Shown piece by piece: positions 41,854 to 51,171 of a DNA stretch of 64,000 nucleotides. The translations under genes and the position numbers were made by a program. The notes below the pieces were generated by a model, which worked only from the letters and a program-made list of their open reading frames with translations, made no database searches and was not told the origin of the DNA. Within the stretch, counting starts at the first letter, position 1, and each line of letters opens with the position of its first letter. The stretch is from NCBI RefSeq assembly GCF_002835735.1, contig NZ_PISD01000013.1:171132-235131 (forward strand), given 5' to 3'. The DNA is from Cytobacillus horneckiae (lineage in GTDB: Bacteria > Bacillota > Bacilli > Bacillales > Cytobacillaceae).

Positions 41854-42712
41854 GGTAAATCAAATGGAAAAAAACATGAATGATTTTAAAATGGGTCCGA
41901 TCGAGCTTGAATTTGAATCAGGAATGATTCATGTCATTGTCGGCGGCAATGGCTCGGGGAAATCAACGCTGTTCAAGCAAATCATGAATCTTGTTACATT
42001 TGATGCAGGAAGCATCGAAGTGTTTGGATCCAATGTAGCTGGAGAAGATGAAGGCTGGAAAAAGCGGATAGCCTATCAGCCACAAACATTGGTTGGCTGT
42101 GATGAGTTTACTGGCAGACAGCTCATGCAGCTCATCTCACCATTGTATCCGAATTGGAATCAGAGTTTATTTGATGATATTGCACGTTCATTAAGCGTTC
42201 CTCTAAATAAAAAGTTTGGCAAGCTATCTCAAGGTGTTCAGCAGAAATTGGCGATTGCCTTAACCCTAGCGCGTGACACGGATATTTTGCTGTTGGATGA
42301 ACCGACTTCACATATGGATATCCCTGCAAAGAGCCGAGTAATGGATCTTTTTGTCGAATGGATGGAAAGGGGAGAAAAGCTTATCATACTATCGAGCCAC
42401 CAAACTGAAGATATACGTAAGCTTGCGGACTATTTATTGTTCATGAGCAATGGAAAGCTGCACGGTAAATTTGTTAAAGATGAACTGGTTTCGAGTTTTA
42501 AAAAATATTGGTTAGAGAAGGAGCTGTCATCGCAAATCAAATTGCCTGGTGAGATTGACAGGAAGAATAATCGTCTGATAGTTACGAATGATGCAGAGAA
42601 GGCTGAAGCGTATTTACTTTCACATAAAATCGGCTGGATTGAAGCTGAAAGCCTTGAAATGGATGAAGTGATTTCTTATATGGTAGTGAATAAGAATGGA
42701 GGGGTTTTATGA
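41837..42712 (+). CDS. ABC transporter ATP-binding protein (YtrB-like)
   Basis: The 291-residue ATPase has Walker A VGGNGSGKSTL, a slightly unusual signature LSQGVQQKLAIALTLA, and Walker B ILLLDEPTSHMD. The C-terminal 80 residues are an extra domain. It starts within the regulator gene behind AAGGGAGAGAAGG and overlaps the next ATPase gene by four bases. It probably energises the membrane protein at 40679. Neighbour genes suggest export or envelope-stress defence; no substrate can be given. Confidence 0.85.
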   Translation: MESWIKVNQMEKNMNDFKMGPIELEFESGMIHVIVGGNGSGKSTLFKQIMNLVTFDAGSIEVFGSNVAGEDEGWKKRIAYQPQTLVGCDEFTGRQLMQLISPLYPNWNQSLFDDIARSLSVPLNKKFGKLSQGVQQKLAIALTLARDTDILLLDEPTSHMDIPAKSRVMDLFVEWMERGEKLIILSSHQTEDIRKLADYLLFMSNGKLHGKFVKDELVSSFKKYWLEKELSSQIKLPGEIDRKNNRLIVTNDAEKAEAYLLSHKIGWIEAESLEMDEVISYMVVNKNGGVL

Positions 42713-43638
42713 AGGTACCTATTTTAACAGTTCAAAACATTGGCAAATCATTCAAAGATAAGACGGTTGTTAATGACTTGTCATTTCAAGTTTTTGAAGG
42801 CGAAATTATGGGGATCGTAGGACCGAATGGCGCCGGAAAATCAACAACCATTCGCAGTATTATGGGCATCCTATATCCAGATGAAGGCAAAATCCACTTC
42901 AACCGTCATGGTTCAGCAGAAATTCCTAAAAGGGTGGTTGGCTATTTGCCTGAAGAACGTGGATTGTATAAAAAGGTGAGCATCATGGATATTTTGCTTT
43001 ACTTCGCAGAGTTAAAGGACTATCCATTGAAAAAAGCGAGAGAGAGAGCATTGTTTTATTTGAAGAAATTCGGACTAGAAGGGAAGGAAAAAAGCACAAT
43101 AGAGGAATTTTCGAAAGGAATGGCGCAAAAGGTTCAATTTATCGCTGCGATTATTCACGAGCCCGAATTGCTTATATTAGATGAACCGTTTTCTGGTTTA
43201 GATCCTGTTAGTCAGGATGTGATTAAGAACGAAATCAGGGAACTGGCTGGCAGCGGCACTGCTATTCTCCTTTCCGCCCACCAAATGAATGTAGTCGAAG
43301 AGCTGTGTGATCGCATTCTGATGATGCATCGGGGCCAGCAAGTCATCTCTGGGACGCTGGAAGAAATAAAGAAGAAATATGCCAATTTTAAATGCGTGAT
43401 GCATGGCGTGAATGATAGGACTAAATTAAGTGAGCTTCCACAAGTACAAAGAGCCACACATCAAGGAAAGGTGACGACGCTCTTTTTAGAGGATCATGTT
43501 CATCCTTCCGAATGGATTAAAAATCTGCCTGCTGATGTAGATTTCAATGAACTCTCGATAAGCAGAGTTTCTCTTCATGAAATTTTTATAGAGATTGCAA
43601 CAGATCATTCGCCGGAAGGGAGTGGGAAAAGTGCGTAA
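42709..43638 (+). CDS. ABC transporter ATP-binding protein (NatA/YhaQ-like)
   Basis: The 309-residue ATPase has Walker A VGPNGAGKSTTIRS, signature FSKGMAQKVQFIAAI, Walker B LLILDEPFSGLDP and the switch His in LLSAHQM. The length and C-terminal extension fit the NatA/YhaQ group that pairs with ABC-2 permeases of the NatB/YhaP type. It starts by ATGA overlap with the preceding ATPase and ends 8 bases inside the permease gene. Likely Na+ or toxic-compound export, by family analogy. Confidence 0.82.
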   Translation: MKVPILTVQNIGKSFKDKTVVNDLSFQVFEGEIMGIVGPNGAGKSTTIRSIMGILYPDEGKIHFNRHGSAEIPKRVVGYLPEERGLYKKVSIMDILLYFAELKDYPLKKARERALFYLKKFGLEGKEKSTIEEFSKGMAQKVQFIAAIIHEPELLILDEPFSGLDPVSQDVIKNEIRELAGSGTAILLSAHQMNVVEELCDRILMMHRGQQVISGTLEEIKKKYANFKCVMHGVNDRTKLSELPQVQRATHQGKVTTLFLEDHVHPSEWIKNLPADVDFNELSISRVSLHEIFIEIATDHSPEGSGKSA

Positions 43639-44827
43639 TTCAAAGAAGGTAGCCAAATGGGAATATAAGAAAAATATGAAAAGCAAATCTTTTATTATCT
43701 CTTTATTACTGACTCCCGCACTTTTTCTTCTCTTTGCGTTTCTGCCTGGTTTATTTGATTCCTTAAGTCAGAAGGACGAAGTGAACGTCTATGTGCAGGA
43801 TGAAATCAATGCGCTAAAGGGGATAGAACCATCTCTTAAGGCACAAGGTATTACTTGGAATATAGAAAAGACAGATAAGAATATGTCATCCTATATAAAA
43901 GAACATGAAAACACGGCTTATTTATTGCTAGATGAAACAGCAGTGGATAACGGAAGACTAGAAGTATTCACAAACGAATCGATGCCGCAGACATTTGATC
44001 AGGAATTATCTGCACTTGCTGGAAGCATACAGCTATTGCAATTAGAGTCGCTGTCTCTGACTCCAGAGCAAACCAACTTGATTACTCAAGGAATTTCTAT
44101 TGAGAGTGTCGCTGTATCGGAAGAAACAAAGGAGGAGAATCCACTTAAGCGGCTCGTTCCTGGGATATTAGCTGGCGCTATTTTGCTATCAGTTATCACA
44201 ACCGGCATGATGATTTTTCAGAGTGCTTCTGGCGAGAAAAAAGAGAAGGTGTCTGAGATTGTCCTTTCCTCAATTACACCCGGGGAATTGATGCAAGGAA
44301 AGATAATCGGATATTTTGCTCTTGGGATGACGCAGGCCTTTGTATGGTTAATATGTCTCCTTCCATTCTTTATTTGGAAGCTTGACTTCCCTGTCGTTGA
44401 GTATTTGCTCGTTCCAGAAACAATTGTACTAGTTTTTATAGCCATTCTTGGTTATTTACTATTTGCTGCCTTGTTTGCAGGACTGGGCGCTTCATTTGAA
44501 GATGTGGACTCAACAAGTAATTTTCAAGGAATTGTTTTCATCCTGCCATGGCTGCCATTATTTTTGATTGCCCCGGTTTTAAACGATCCGTCAGGTATCA
44601 TTGCGCAAGCAGCCTCTTACTTTCCTTTGACTGCTCCTGGAATTTTAATCATACGTTTATCGGTTCTTGAACAATGGCCTTGGCTTGAGATTATTGTCGC
44701 GCTTTCTCTGTTGATTGTAAGTATTTGGGTCTTGATGAAGATAGCTGGAAAAATATTTAGCATAGGTATATTAAAATATGGCAAGAATGCAACGCCGCAG
44801 GAAATGCTGAAATGGCTTAAATATTAA
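43631..44827 (+). CDS. ABC-2 type permease (NatB/YhaP-like)
   Basis: The 398-residue permease has an N-terminal helix (SFIISLLLTPALFLLFAFLPGLF), a large extracytoplasmic domain (residues 40-170) and five to six C-terminal helices, the NatB/YhaP layout. The motif EKKEKVSEIVLSSITPGELMQGKIIG is typical. The start is GTG 43631 with GGGAG about 8 bases upstream; the longer frame overlaps the ATPase without a site. It is the last gene of the operon and is followed by a terminator. Confidence 0.8.
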   Translation: MRNSKKVAKWEYKKNMKSKSFIISLLLTPALFLLFAFLPGLFDSLSQKDEVNVYVQDEINALKGIEPSLKAQGITWNIEKTDKNMSSYIKEHENTAYLLLDETAVDNGRLEVFTNESMPQTFDQELSALAGSIQLLQLESLSLTPEQTNLITQGISIESVAVSEETKEENPLKRLVPGILAGAILLSVITTGMMIFQSASGEKKEKVSEIVLSSITPGELMQGKIIGYFALGMTQAFVWLICLLPFFIWKLDFPVVEYLLVPETIVLVFIAILGYLLFAALFAGLGASFEDVDSTSNFQGIVFILPWLPLFLIAPVLNDPSGIIAQAASYFPLTAPGILIIRLSVLEQWPWLEIIVALSLLIVSIWVLMKIAGKIFSIGILKYGKNATPQEMLKWLKY

Positions 44828-44836
44828 AGAACAATG

Positions 44837-44867
44837 TGCCCTCAATTTAATATTTGAGGGCATTTCT
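44837..44867 (+). terminator. Intrinsic terminator of the GntR-ABC operon
   Basis: TGCCCTCAA / TTGAGGGCA stem followed by TTTCTCT. Confidence 0.7.
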
Positions 44868-44988
44868 CTGTTGCTGACATAGGAAGAAAGGTGCAATTTA
44901 AGAAAATACTGTTTAAACCTTCCTAATAGCATGGAATATACAAATATGTATAAAATAAAAGTAAATTTTAAATCGGCGGTGTTTAATC

Positions 44989-45672
44989 ATGATTGGCTGC
45001 ATGTGTATACATGGATTTACCGGATCGCCATATGAGGTCGAACCTTTAGCTGCCTATTTGAAGCAGCATACAGATTGGGATATAGTCGTACCAACCTTAC
45101 CAGGCCATGGAGAAAGCTTAATGCTAAAGGGTATTGTTTATGAAAAATGGATTGAGCATGCTGAGAATGAATTGCGCCAACTATTAGCGAGGTGCGAGAA
45201 GGTCTACTTAGTCGGCTTTTCTATGGGTGGAATGATTGCCAGCCACTTATCGCTGCTCTATCCTGTCGAAAAGCTTGTTTTATTAAGTGCGGCTGCCTAT
45301 TACGTGAACCCGAAGCAGCTCTTTACTGACATCCGTGAAATGATGAAGGATGGATTAAAAGGAAAAATACGTGAAAATGAATTATTCAATCGCTATAAGC
45401 AAAAAATTAGATCAACTCCTGTAACAGCTACGATTCAATTTCGCAGGCTGGTTGCGTCTGTTCGTCCGCGCATCAACCAAGTAAAGATACCAACATTGAT
45501 TGCACAAGGTGAATGTGATGGCATTGTCCCTGTAAAAAGCGCTGAGTATTTATATAGAACAATCGGTACAAAGAGCAAGAAACTAATTTTCTTAAAGGAA
45601 TCCCAGCATCAAATTTGTCATTGCAATGAAAAGGAAAAGCTATTTAAAGAAGTGTATAATTTCCTCCAATAA
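44989..45672 (+). CDS. Alpha/beta hydrolase, carboxylesterase (Est30-like)
   Basis: The 227-residue hydrolase has the oxyanion HG motif in CIHGFTGSPYEV, the nucleophile in GFSMGG (Ser78), Asp in QGECDGIVPVKS and His in KESQHQICHC. It fits the monoacylglycerol lipase/Est30 carboxylesterase group of Bacillaceae. It hydrolyses short to medium acyl esters in the cytoplasm; the physiological substrate is unknown. ATG 44989 follows GGCGGTG at 8 bases. It stands alone between the ABC operon and the cshA leader. Confidence 0.82.
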   Translation: MIGCMCIHGFTGSPYEVEPLAAYLKQHTDWDIVVPTLPGHGESLMLKGIVYEKWIEHAENELRQLLARCEKVYLVGFSMGGMIASHLSLLYPVEKLVLLSAAAYYVNPKQLFTDIREMMKDGLKGKIRENELFNRYKQKIRSTPVTATIQFRRLVASVRPRINQVKIPTLIAQGECDGIVPVKSAEYLYRTIGTKSKKLIFLKESQHQICHCNEKEKLFKEVYNFLQ

Positions 45673-46124
45673 TCATACAAAAAAGCTGCTTTCCAGTGTT
45701 GGTTGAAAAAATATTTTTCTTAAGAAAATCGCAATGTCAACAAGGTTCTATGTTACTTTAGAGCGTTGCAATTAACGGTGTTAGATGGTAATATTAACAC
45801 CAAAGTGTCAACAGGAACTTCTTAGAAACCCGGACATACTCCAAAGGAGAATGTCTTTTTTCATTAAACTAGCGCCATATGATGTTCAATTTTGGTGTTT
45901 TACATGGTGAATTAGGATGCGGAAGCCATCATTATCATACCTGTAGATTTGTAATTAAGCCTATCTTTGGTTGAAAAAACCCTTTCCCTCATCCTCCCTC
46001 TAAAGCGGGTTTCATGCGAATCGTCCGAAAAAGGTATCGACTTGGACAATGAGCTTTTCAGGAGAGTAATTCCTGCCTGCATGATAGAAAATATTTTTCA
46101 AGAATAAGAAGGAGATTGGATACA
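45673..46124 (+). other. Long structured leader region upstream of cshA
   Basis: No gene is seen in about 450 bases. The region contains a TTTTCTTAAGAAAA palindrome (45715-45728), a hairpin GGTGTTA-N11-TAACACC (45777-45801), two near-identical TGTCAACA sites and an intrinsic terminator at 45833-45862, followed by about 260 bases up to cshA. This is compatible with an attenuated 5' leader of cshA or with a separate small RNA. Confidence 0.5.
45833..45862 (+). terminator. Terminator inside the cshA upstream region
   Basis: GACATACTCC / GGAGAATGTC stem, one mismatch, AAA loop, followed by TTTTTT. Confidence 0.75.
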
Positions 46125-47603
46125 TTGACAAAGTTTCAAGATTTGGGCATTAGCCCTGCTACAATGAAGTCTCTAAAGAGAATGGGCTTTGAAGAGTCAA
46201 CACCTATTCAAGCAGAGACGATTCCATTAAGTTTACAAAATAAAGATTTAATCGGACAAGCACAAACTGGTACAGGTAAGACAGCGGCTTTTGGGATTCC
46301 GATGATTGATAAAATTGATTATGAAAAAAACGTGATTCAAGGAATTGTAATAGCGCCAACAAGAGAGCTTGCGATTCAAGTTTCTGAGGAATTATATAAA
46401 ATCGGTTTTGGTAAAAGAACAAGAGTATTGTCTATTTATGGTGGTCAGGATATTAACCGTCAAATTCGTGCTTTAAAAAACCGTCCGCATATTATCGTAG
46501 GTACACCAGGGCGTATTCTCGATCATATTAATAGAAAGACATTGCGTCTTGACCATGTCCATACTGCTATTCTGGATGAAGCGGATGAAATGCTAAATAT
46601 GGGCTTTATTGATGACATAGAATCCATTTTATCGAGTATACCAGAAGAACGCCAAACATTGCTTTTCTCTGCAACGATGCCTCCAGCGATTCAAAAAATG
46701 GCTGAACGCTTTATGAAAGACCCGCAAATCGTTCGCGTTAAAGCAAAAGAAATGACTGTACCGTTAATAGAACAATATTACATTGAAGTACAGGAAAAAA
46801 ATAAGTTTGATGTCCTGACAAGATTGCTTGATATCCAATCACCAGAGCTGGCAATTGTATTTGGTCGAACGAAGCGCAGAGTTGATGAGCTCTCAGAAGC
46901 GTTGAACTTAAGAGGATATATGGCTGAAGGCATTCATGGAGATTTAAGCCAGGCGAAACGTATTTCCGTATTGCGCAAGTTTAAAGAAGGTTCCATCGAT
47001 GTTCTTGTCGCTACAGATGTAGCTGCTCGCGGACTGGATATTTCAGGTGTCACACATGTGTATAACTTTGATATCCCACAGGATCCAGAAAGCTATGTCC
47101 ACCGCATCGGGCGTACAGGCCGTGCAGGTAAAGAAGGCGTAGCGATGACCTTTATCAATCCGCGTGAAAAGTCTTATCTTCGTGTGGTTGAAAAAACAAC
47201 GAAGAAACAGATGGAGCGTATGGAAGCACCTACTTTGGATGAAGCTTTAGAAGGACAGCAGAAGGCAGTCATAGAAAAAGTCGAACAAGCTTTAGAAGAG
47301 AATCATTTGCAATATTATCAGCAATCTGCTGAGGATTTACTAGAAAAGCATGATCCAAAGGCAGTTGTTCAAGCTTTGATGAAGCTGATGACAAAAGAGC
47401 CTGACACAACACCGGTAAAACTTACAGAAGAAAAACCGCTTCCATCTAAAAGAGATAGACGTCCGTATGATCGCAACAACAATCAGTCCAGAGGTGGTTA
47501 CGGGCAAAGAGGCAGGCAAAAAGGATCTTATAAGCCGCGTCAAAGCCATTCTGGAAAAAGAAATCAGCAAACAAGCAAAACAAATTCTAATAGCTATAGA
47601 TAA
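46125..47603 (+). CDS. cshA: DEAD-box RNA helicase CshA
   Basis: The 492-residue helicase has all family motifs: the Q-motif region, [12 protein letters not shown] (I), APTRELA (Ia), DEAD in [12 protein letters not shown] (II), SAT (III) and [13 protein letters not shown] (VI). A basic Arg/Gly-rich tail ends the protein ([18 protein letters not shown]). CshA unwinds RNA in ribosome assembly and mRNA decay, in particular in the cold. The start is TTG 46125 with AAGGAG 10 bases upstream; an in-frame TTG at 46116 would touch it. A long leader with an internal terminator precedes it. Confidence 0.95.
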   Translation: MTKFQDLGISPATMKSLKRMGFEESTPIQAETIPLSLQNKDLIGQAQTGTGKTAAFGIPMIDKIDYEKNVIQGIVIAPTRELAIQVSEELYKIGFGKRTRVLSIYGGQDINRQIRALKNRPHIIVGTPGRILDHINRKTLRLDHVHTAILDEADEMLNMGFIDDIESILSSIPEERQTLLFSATMPPAIQKMAERFMKDPQIVRVKAKEMTVPLIEQYYIEVQEKNKFDVLTRLLDIQSPELAIVFGRTKRRVDELSEALNLRGYMAEGIHGDLSQAKRISVLRKFKEGSIDVLVATDVAARGLDISGVTHVYNFDIPQDPESYVHRIGRTGRAGKEGVAMTFINPREKSYLRVVEKTTKKQMERMEAPTLDEALEGQQKAVIEKVEQALEENHLQYYQQSAEDLLEKHDPKAVVQALMKLMTKEPDTTPVKLTEEKPLPSKRDRRPYDRNNNQSRGGYGQRGRQKGSYKPRQSHSGKRNQQTSKTNSNSYR

Positions 47604-47637
47604 AAAATGGCGGCTCGATGATGAGCCGCCATTTTTT
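47602..47637 (+). terminator. Intrinsic terminator of cshA
   Basis: AAAAATGGCGGCTC paired with GAGCCGCCATTTTT; strong GC core with a T run. Confidence 0.9.
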
Positions 47638-47812
47638 GAGCAGCTTTATTTTGTTCATATCCGGAATCTTGTTGAAATAATACCTGCTCAGTACTGAATT
47701 ATATTGAGCTAAAATTATATGTGGAGTTGCCAATTTTTTGCTGAGAATTCACCTGCATATCATGTATACTAATAGAAGTGAGAGATGAACGAGCTACAGG
47801 AGGTTTACATAA

Positions 47813-48292
47813 ATGATTACTAAGCCGCAAAAGCGAATTTCCAAACGAGGCTTAACAGTTTGGAAAATATCAGGTGCGCTTCATTCAATTATCCCGTTAT
47901 TGCTCGCGGGGGGAGCGATTACATTAACAATTATCTTTGATTGGCCGATATGGATAATCGGTGTGGCACTTATGGTTTTTGCCATCTATGCTTATCTCGC
48001 GATTATGGTGATTCCAACCATGCGCTGGAAAAGATGGCGTTATGAGGTAAGAGAAAATGAAATTGAGCTACAGCATGGAGTATTTATTATTAAGAGGACG
48101 CTTGTACCAATGATTAGGGTGCAGCATGTAGATACTCAGCAAGGGCCTATACTTCGTAAATATAAACTGGCCACAGTAACAGTATCAACAGCTGCCACTG
48201 TACATGAAATACCAGCGCTTGATATGGATGAAGCGGAGGAGCTAAGATTCTTTATCTCAAATTTGGCAAGGGTGGCTGTAGATGATGTCTGA
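47813..48292 (+). CDS. ydbS: PH-domain membrane protein YdbS
   Basis: The 159-residue protein has two membrane helices (residues 25-70) and a bacterial PH (DUF304/YdbS) domain, with RYEVRENEIELQHGVFIIKRTLVPMIRVQHVDTQQGPILRKY as the core. It pairs with YdbT, which starts inside its 3' end. In B. subtilis the YdbST pair contributes to resistance against antibacterial peptides made by relatives. ATG 47813 follows AGGAGG. Membrane-anchored with the PH domain probably cytoplasmic. Confidence 0.85.
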   Translation: MITKPQKRISKRGLTVWKISGALHSIIPLLLAGGAITLTIIFDWPIWIIGVALMVFAIYAYLAIMVIPTMRWKRWRYEVRENEIELQHGVFIIKRTLVPMIRVQHVDTQQGPILRKYKLATVTVSTAATVHEIPALDMDEAEELRFFISNLARVAVDDV

Positions 48293-49727
48293 ACCGAAAA
48301 GACTGCATCCTATTTCAGCTCTTGCAAACTTTTTTAAGCAATTAAAGGAGCTTATTATCCCTATTCTGCTGTTTGTTGTCGTCGGCAACAGTGAAGGGCT
48401 TATTCAGATGTATATTACACTCGGCATCATCTTTCTAATATTAATATCCGGAATATTAACATGGCTGCGATTTACATATCGAATAGAAGAAGGCGAGCTC
48501 CGCATTGAATCAGGCTTAATTGTAAGAAAGAAAAGATACATCCCTTTTGAAAGAATTCAAAGTTTGGATTTATCAGAAGGAATTTTGCAGCGACCTTTTG
48601 GTCTTGTAAAAATGACCGTGGAAACAGCTGGATCTGGAACTGGTGCAGAAGCGGTATTAACAGCAATATCTAAAGAGGATGCGAGCAGAATCCAAGAAGC
48701 TCTTTCTCAAGCAAAAAATGGTGTACTCGATGAAGATGAGCCGCAAGAGGAGAAGCGGGCAACCGTTATTTATCAAATAAAACCGAGTGAACTTTTGCTG
48801 CTTTCATCCACATCTGGTGGTGTAGGAGTGGTAATTTCAGCGGTTGTTGCTTTTATGTTCCAATTTGCAGAAGTCATTCCATTTGAAAAGGTTTATAAGG
48901 AGCTTGAAGCTGTCATTACAAGTAGTCTTATTTTTATCAGCATGCTTGTTTTCCTTTGCTTTGTTTTGGCATGGGTGATTGCGCTAATTGGTTCAGTGCT
49001 GAAATATGCAAATTTTACTGTGAAAAAAACGGAAGAAGATTTAATCATTACACGCGGCTTACTTGAAAAAAAGCAATTGACCATTCCGCTTCACCGCATC
49101 CAGGCGCTGCGGATTACAGAAAATATTATTAGACAGCCGATTGGTTATGCATCGGTATTTATTGATAGTGCGGGAGGATCATTAAAAGATACTGAGAATG
49201 CCCGTGTGATGCTTTTGCCTATTATTAAAAAGAAACAAATAGATGCGATATTAAGCAATTGTCTGTCAGAATATCAGCTGGACGGAAAGTTTACTCCAGC
49301 ACCAACAAGGGCATTGAAAAGATATTTATTAAGAGGTTTTTTAATTTCCATCCCAATTTCAGCGGCGCTGATTTATTTCTTCCAGCCATGGGGCTATTTA
49401 GGGCTGGCTTTCGTACTTGTTGCGCTTTTATTTTCGTATTTACAATACAAGGCAGCGGGCTGGAATCTAAAAGAGCATCAAGTAATTCTTCGATTTAGAG
49501 GGATATCAAAAAATACCGTCTATTTAAGAAAGAACCGCATCCAGTCGTTAACAATGAGTGAAAGCCATTTTCAAAAGAAACGCCACTTAGCGACAATCCA
49601 AGCAATGGCCATGTCAGGGTCAGGAGCGACAGGCGGAAAGGTGGTTGATTTAACCACTGAAGATGTGCTGAGACTTTATAAATGGTATTCCTATTCAGAT
49701 GTTTCAAACGAAGAACAAATGCCTTAG
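48282..49727 (+). CDS. ydbT: PH-domain membrane protein YdbT
   Basis: The 481-residue protein has three PH-like (DUF304) domains alternating with helix pairs. The repeated core is visible three times: LIVRKKRYIPFERIQSLDL, GLLEKKQLTIPLHRIQALRI and GISKNTVYLRKNRIQSLTM. It overlaps ydbS by 11 bases, so the two are co-translated. The last residues VSNEEQMP end before a strong terminator. Role as for YdbS: defence against envelope-acting peptides, by analogy. Confidence 0.85.
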   Translation: MMSEPKRLHPISALANFFKQLKELIIPILLFVVVGNSEGLIQMYITLGIIFLILISGILTWLRFTYRIEEGELRIESGLIVRKKRYIPFERIQSLDLSEGILQRPFGLVKMTVETAGSGTGAEAVLTAISKEDASRIQEALSQAKNGVLDEDEPQEEKRATVIYQIKPSELLLLSSTSGGVGVVISAVVAFMFQFAEVIPFEKVYKELEAVITSSLIFISMLVFLCFVLAWVIALIGSVLKYANFTVKKTEEDLIITRGLLEKKQLTIPLHRIQALRITENIIRQPIGYASVFIDSAGGSLKDTENARVMLLPIIKKKQIDAILSNCLSEYQLDGKFTPAPTRALKRYLLRGFLISIPISAALIYFFQPWGYLGLAFVLVALLFSYLQYKAAGWNLKEHQVILRFRGISKNTVYLRKNRIQSLTMSESHFQKKRHLATIQAMAMSGSGATGGKVVDLTTEDVLRLYKWYSYSDVSNEEQMP

Positions 49728-49740
49728 AATGGATATGATA

Positions 49741-49788
49741 AGGGACGCTTCAAAAAGGCAATGTAGCTTTTTGAAGCGTCCCTTTGTT
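49741..49788 (+). terminator. Intrinsic terminator of ydbST
   Basis: A 16-bp perfect stem (GGGACGCTTCAAAAAG and its complement) followed by TTTGTT. Confidence 0.85.
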
Positions 49789-49792
49789 AATC

Positions 49793-49850
49793 ATTATCGC
49801 AGATCAACGAGCAGTAAGTCCTTCACTGATGAAAGTTTCACTTTATCGAA
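49793..49850. repeat. Dispersed ~55-bp repeat, copy C
   Basis: Same orientation as copy A. On the minus strand it reads AAGTGAAACTT, ATCAGTG, GGACTTACTGCTCGTTG; the CAGT-N9-ACTG hairpin is kept, while the second hairpin is degenerate. It overlaps the stop codon of the rhomboid gene. Confidence 0.65.
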
Positions 49851-50562
49851 AGATCAGGCCGAGAATGGCCAGAAGGACAATGCCTCCCCAAACGAGCAAT
49901 GTCGCGAGGGGGATTCCTTTAAAGCTTTGACGGGCGGGTTTCCATCCTCCTGTCTTAATAGAAGAAAAGCCTGAAGTTTTATTTTTAATTGTTGCTGCTC
50001 CGATAAGAAAGCCTGCGAGCAGACCGAATAAATGAGCTGTAACGTTAATATTCGGCTGCATAAATGTCATGATGACACCGATAATGGTAATAGTAATGAC
50101 GAGCTGTGCATTTTGTGCAGATAAGAGCTCTCTTCTAAAAACAATAATCGAAGTAAAATAGCCGAAGAGTCCAAAAATCGCTCCGCTTGCACCTACATGC
50201 ATATAAGTGAGGGGCTCAAGAAGCAATGTGGCAAGATTGGCGCCTATTCCCGCGATAAAATAGACCATTAAAAAGCGGGCTTTCCCAATCATCCTTTCTA
50301 AAGCAGGTCCAAATAAAATCAACGAAAAACTATTGAATAATAAATGGGCAAAACCATTATGCATAAAGATTGGCGTAATAAGTCTCCAGTATTCGCCTTG
50401 AACAATATAGAAATTAATGCCTGCTAAAGCCCCCATCAGCGAGCCGGACGGCAGTATTGGCAAAATTGTAAGCAAATACAATACGATATTAATGGCAATA
50501 ATCGCTGTCACTATTGGATAGAAACGAATGAAATCTTTAAAGCTCTCTGTTCTAATAAACAC
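49843..50562 (-). CDS. ydcA: Rhomboid family intramembrane serine protease
   Basis: The 239-residue rhomboid has six to seven helices. The catalytic Ser is in HVGASGAIFGLFGY and the His in AHLFGLLAGFLIG; the HNGFAHLLFNSFSLILFGPALE motif fixes the family. It cleaves membrane proteins within the lipid bilayer; substrates are unknown. AGGAGG lies 7 bases before ATG 50562. It is transcribed away from acpS. The end GLIFR and its stop lie in repeat copy C. Confidence 0.88.
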   Translation of the reverse strand: MFIRTESFKDFIRFYPIVTAIIAINIVLYLLTILPILPSGSLMGALAGINFYIVQGEYWRLITPIFMHNGFAHLLFNSFSLILFGPALERMIGKARFLMVYFIAGIGANLATLLLEPLTYMHVGASGAIFGLFGYFTSIIVFRRELLSAQNAQLVITITIIGVIMTFMQPNINVTAHLFGLLAGFLIGAATIKNKTSGFSSIKTGGWKPARQSFKGIPLATLLVWGGIVLLAILGLIFR

Positions 50563-50665
50563 CCGGGAACCTCCTTTTCAAATATAAACGTAAATAGATT
50601 GGTACATCCAATATACTATAGTTTGTTTTATGCAGCATTCAATTTAATTAGAAGGAAGTTGAAAA

Positions 50666-51022
50666 ATGATTATTGGCATTGGTATAGACATAACTGAATT
50701 AAGCAGGATTAAGACAATGGCTGCCAGGCAGGCAAGGTTTGTCGACAGAATACTAACTGCAAACGAAAAAGCAGTATATGAAGCTCTCTCAGAAAAAAGA
50801 AAGGTGGAGTATTTAGCAGGCAGGTTTTCCGCTAAGGAGGCATTTTCAAAAGCGTATGGTACTGGCATTGGCAAGGACCTTTCATTTAAGGATATAGAAA
50901 CGGCTACTCATGATAGCGGAAAACCAATCATAGTGAAGCCATTGAAGGATGGTGTTCATCTTTCAATTTCTCATAGCAAGGAATATGCCGTTGCTCAAGT
51001 AGTGATTGAGCAAGTCAATTAA
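50666..51022 (+). CDS. acpS: Holo-[acyl-carrier-protein] synthase
   Basis: The 118-residue phosphopantetheinyl transferase has GIGIDITELSRI (Mg2+-binding Asp), FVDRILTANEKAVYEAL and the KEAFSKAYGTGIGKDLSFKDIE motif. It transfers 4'-phosphopantetheine from CoA to apo-ACP for fatty acid synthesis. The length equals that of B. subtilis AcpS. GGAAG lies 10 bases before ATG 50666. ydcC follows about 150 bases downstream, as in B. subtilis. Confidence 0.95.
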   Translation: MIIGIGIDITELSRIKTMAARQARFVDRILTANEKAVYEALSEKRKVEYLAGRFSAKEAFSKAYGTGIGKDLSFKDIETATHDSGKPIIVKPLKDGVHLSISHSKEYAVAQVVIEQVN

Positions 51023-51171
51023 TGGCTATCGGCAATTTTTTGTAAGCTTGTATGAACGTCTGGAATAATCCCTAAGGTTGTCTCATATATTCAGTAGTGC
51101 AATGGAGAAGACAAGGCCATGGATGTGCATTTGCTTGCATTAGTTGAACTTGAGACAAAGGGGTTGAAGGG

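Noticed and set aside
39940..45672. Genomic island or prophage between murF and cshA
   Set aside because: No integrase, transposase, attachment repeats or tRNA target, and codon use looks like the neighbours.
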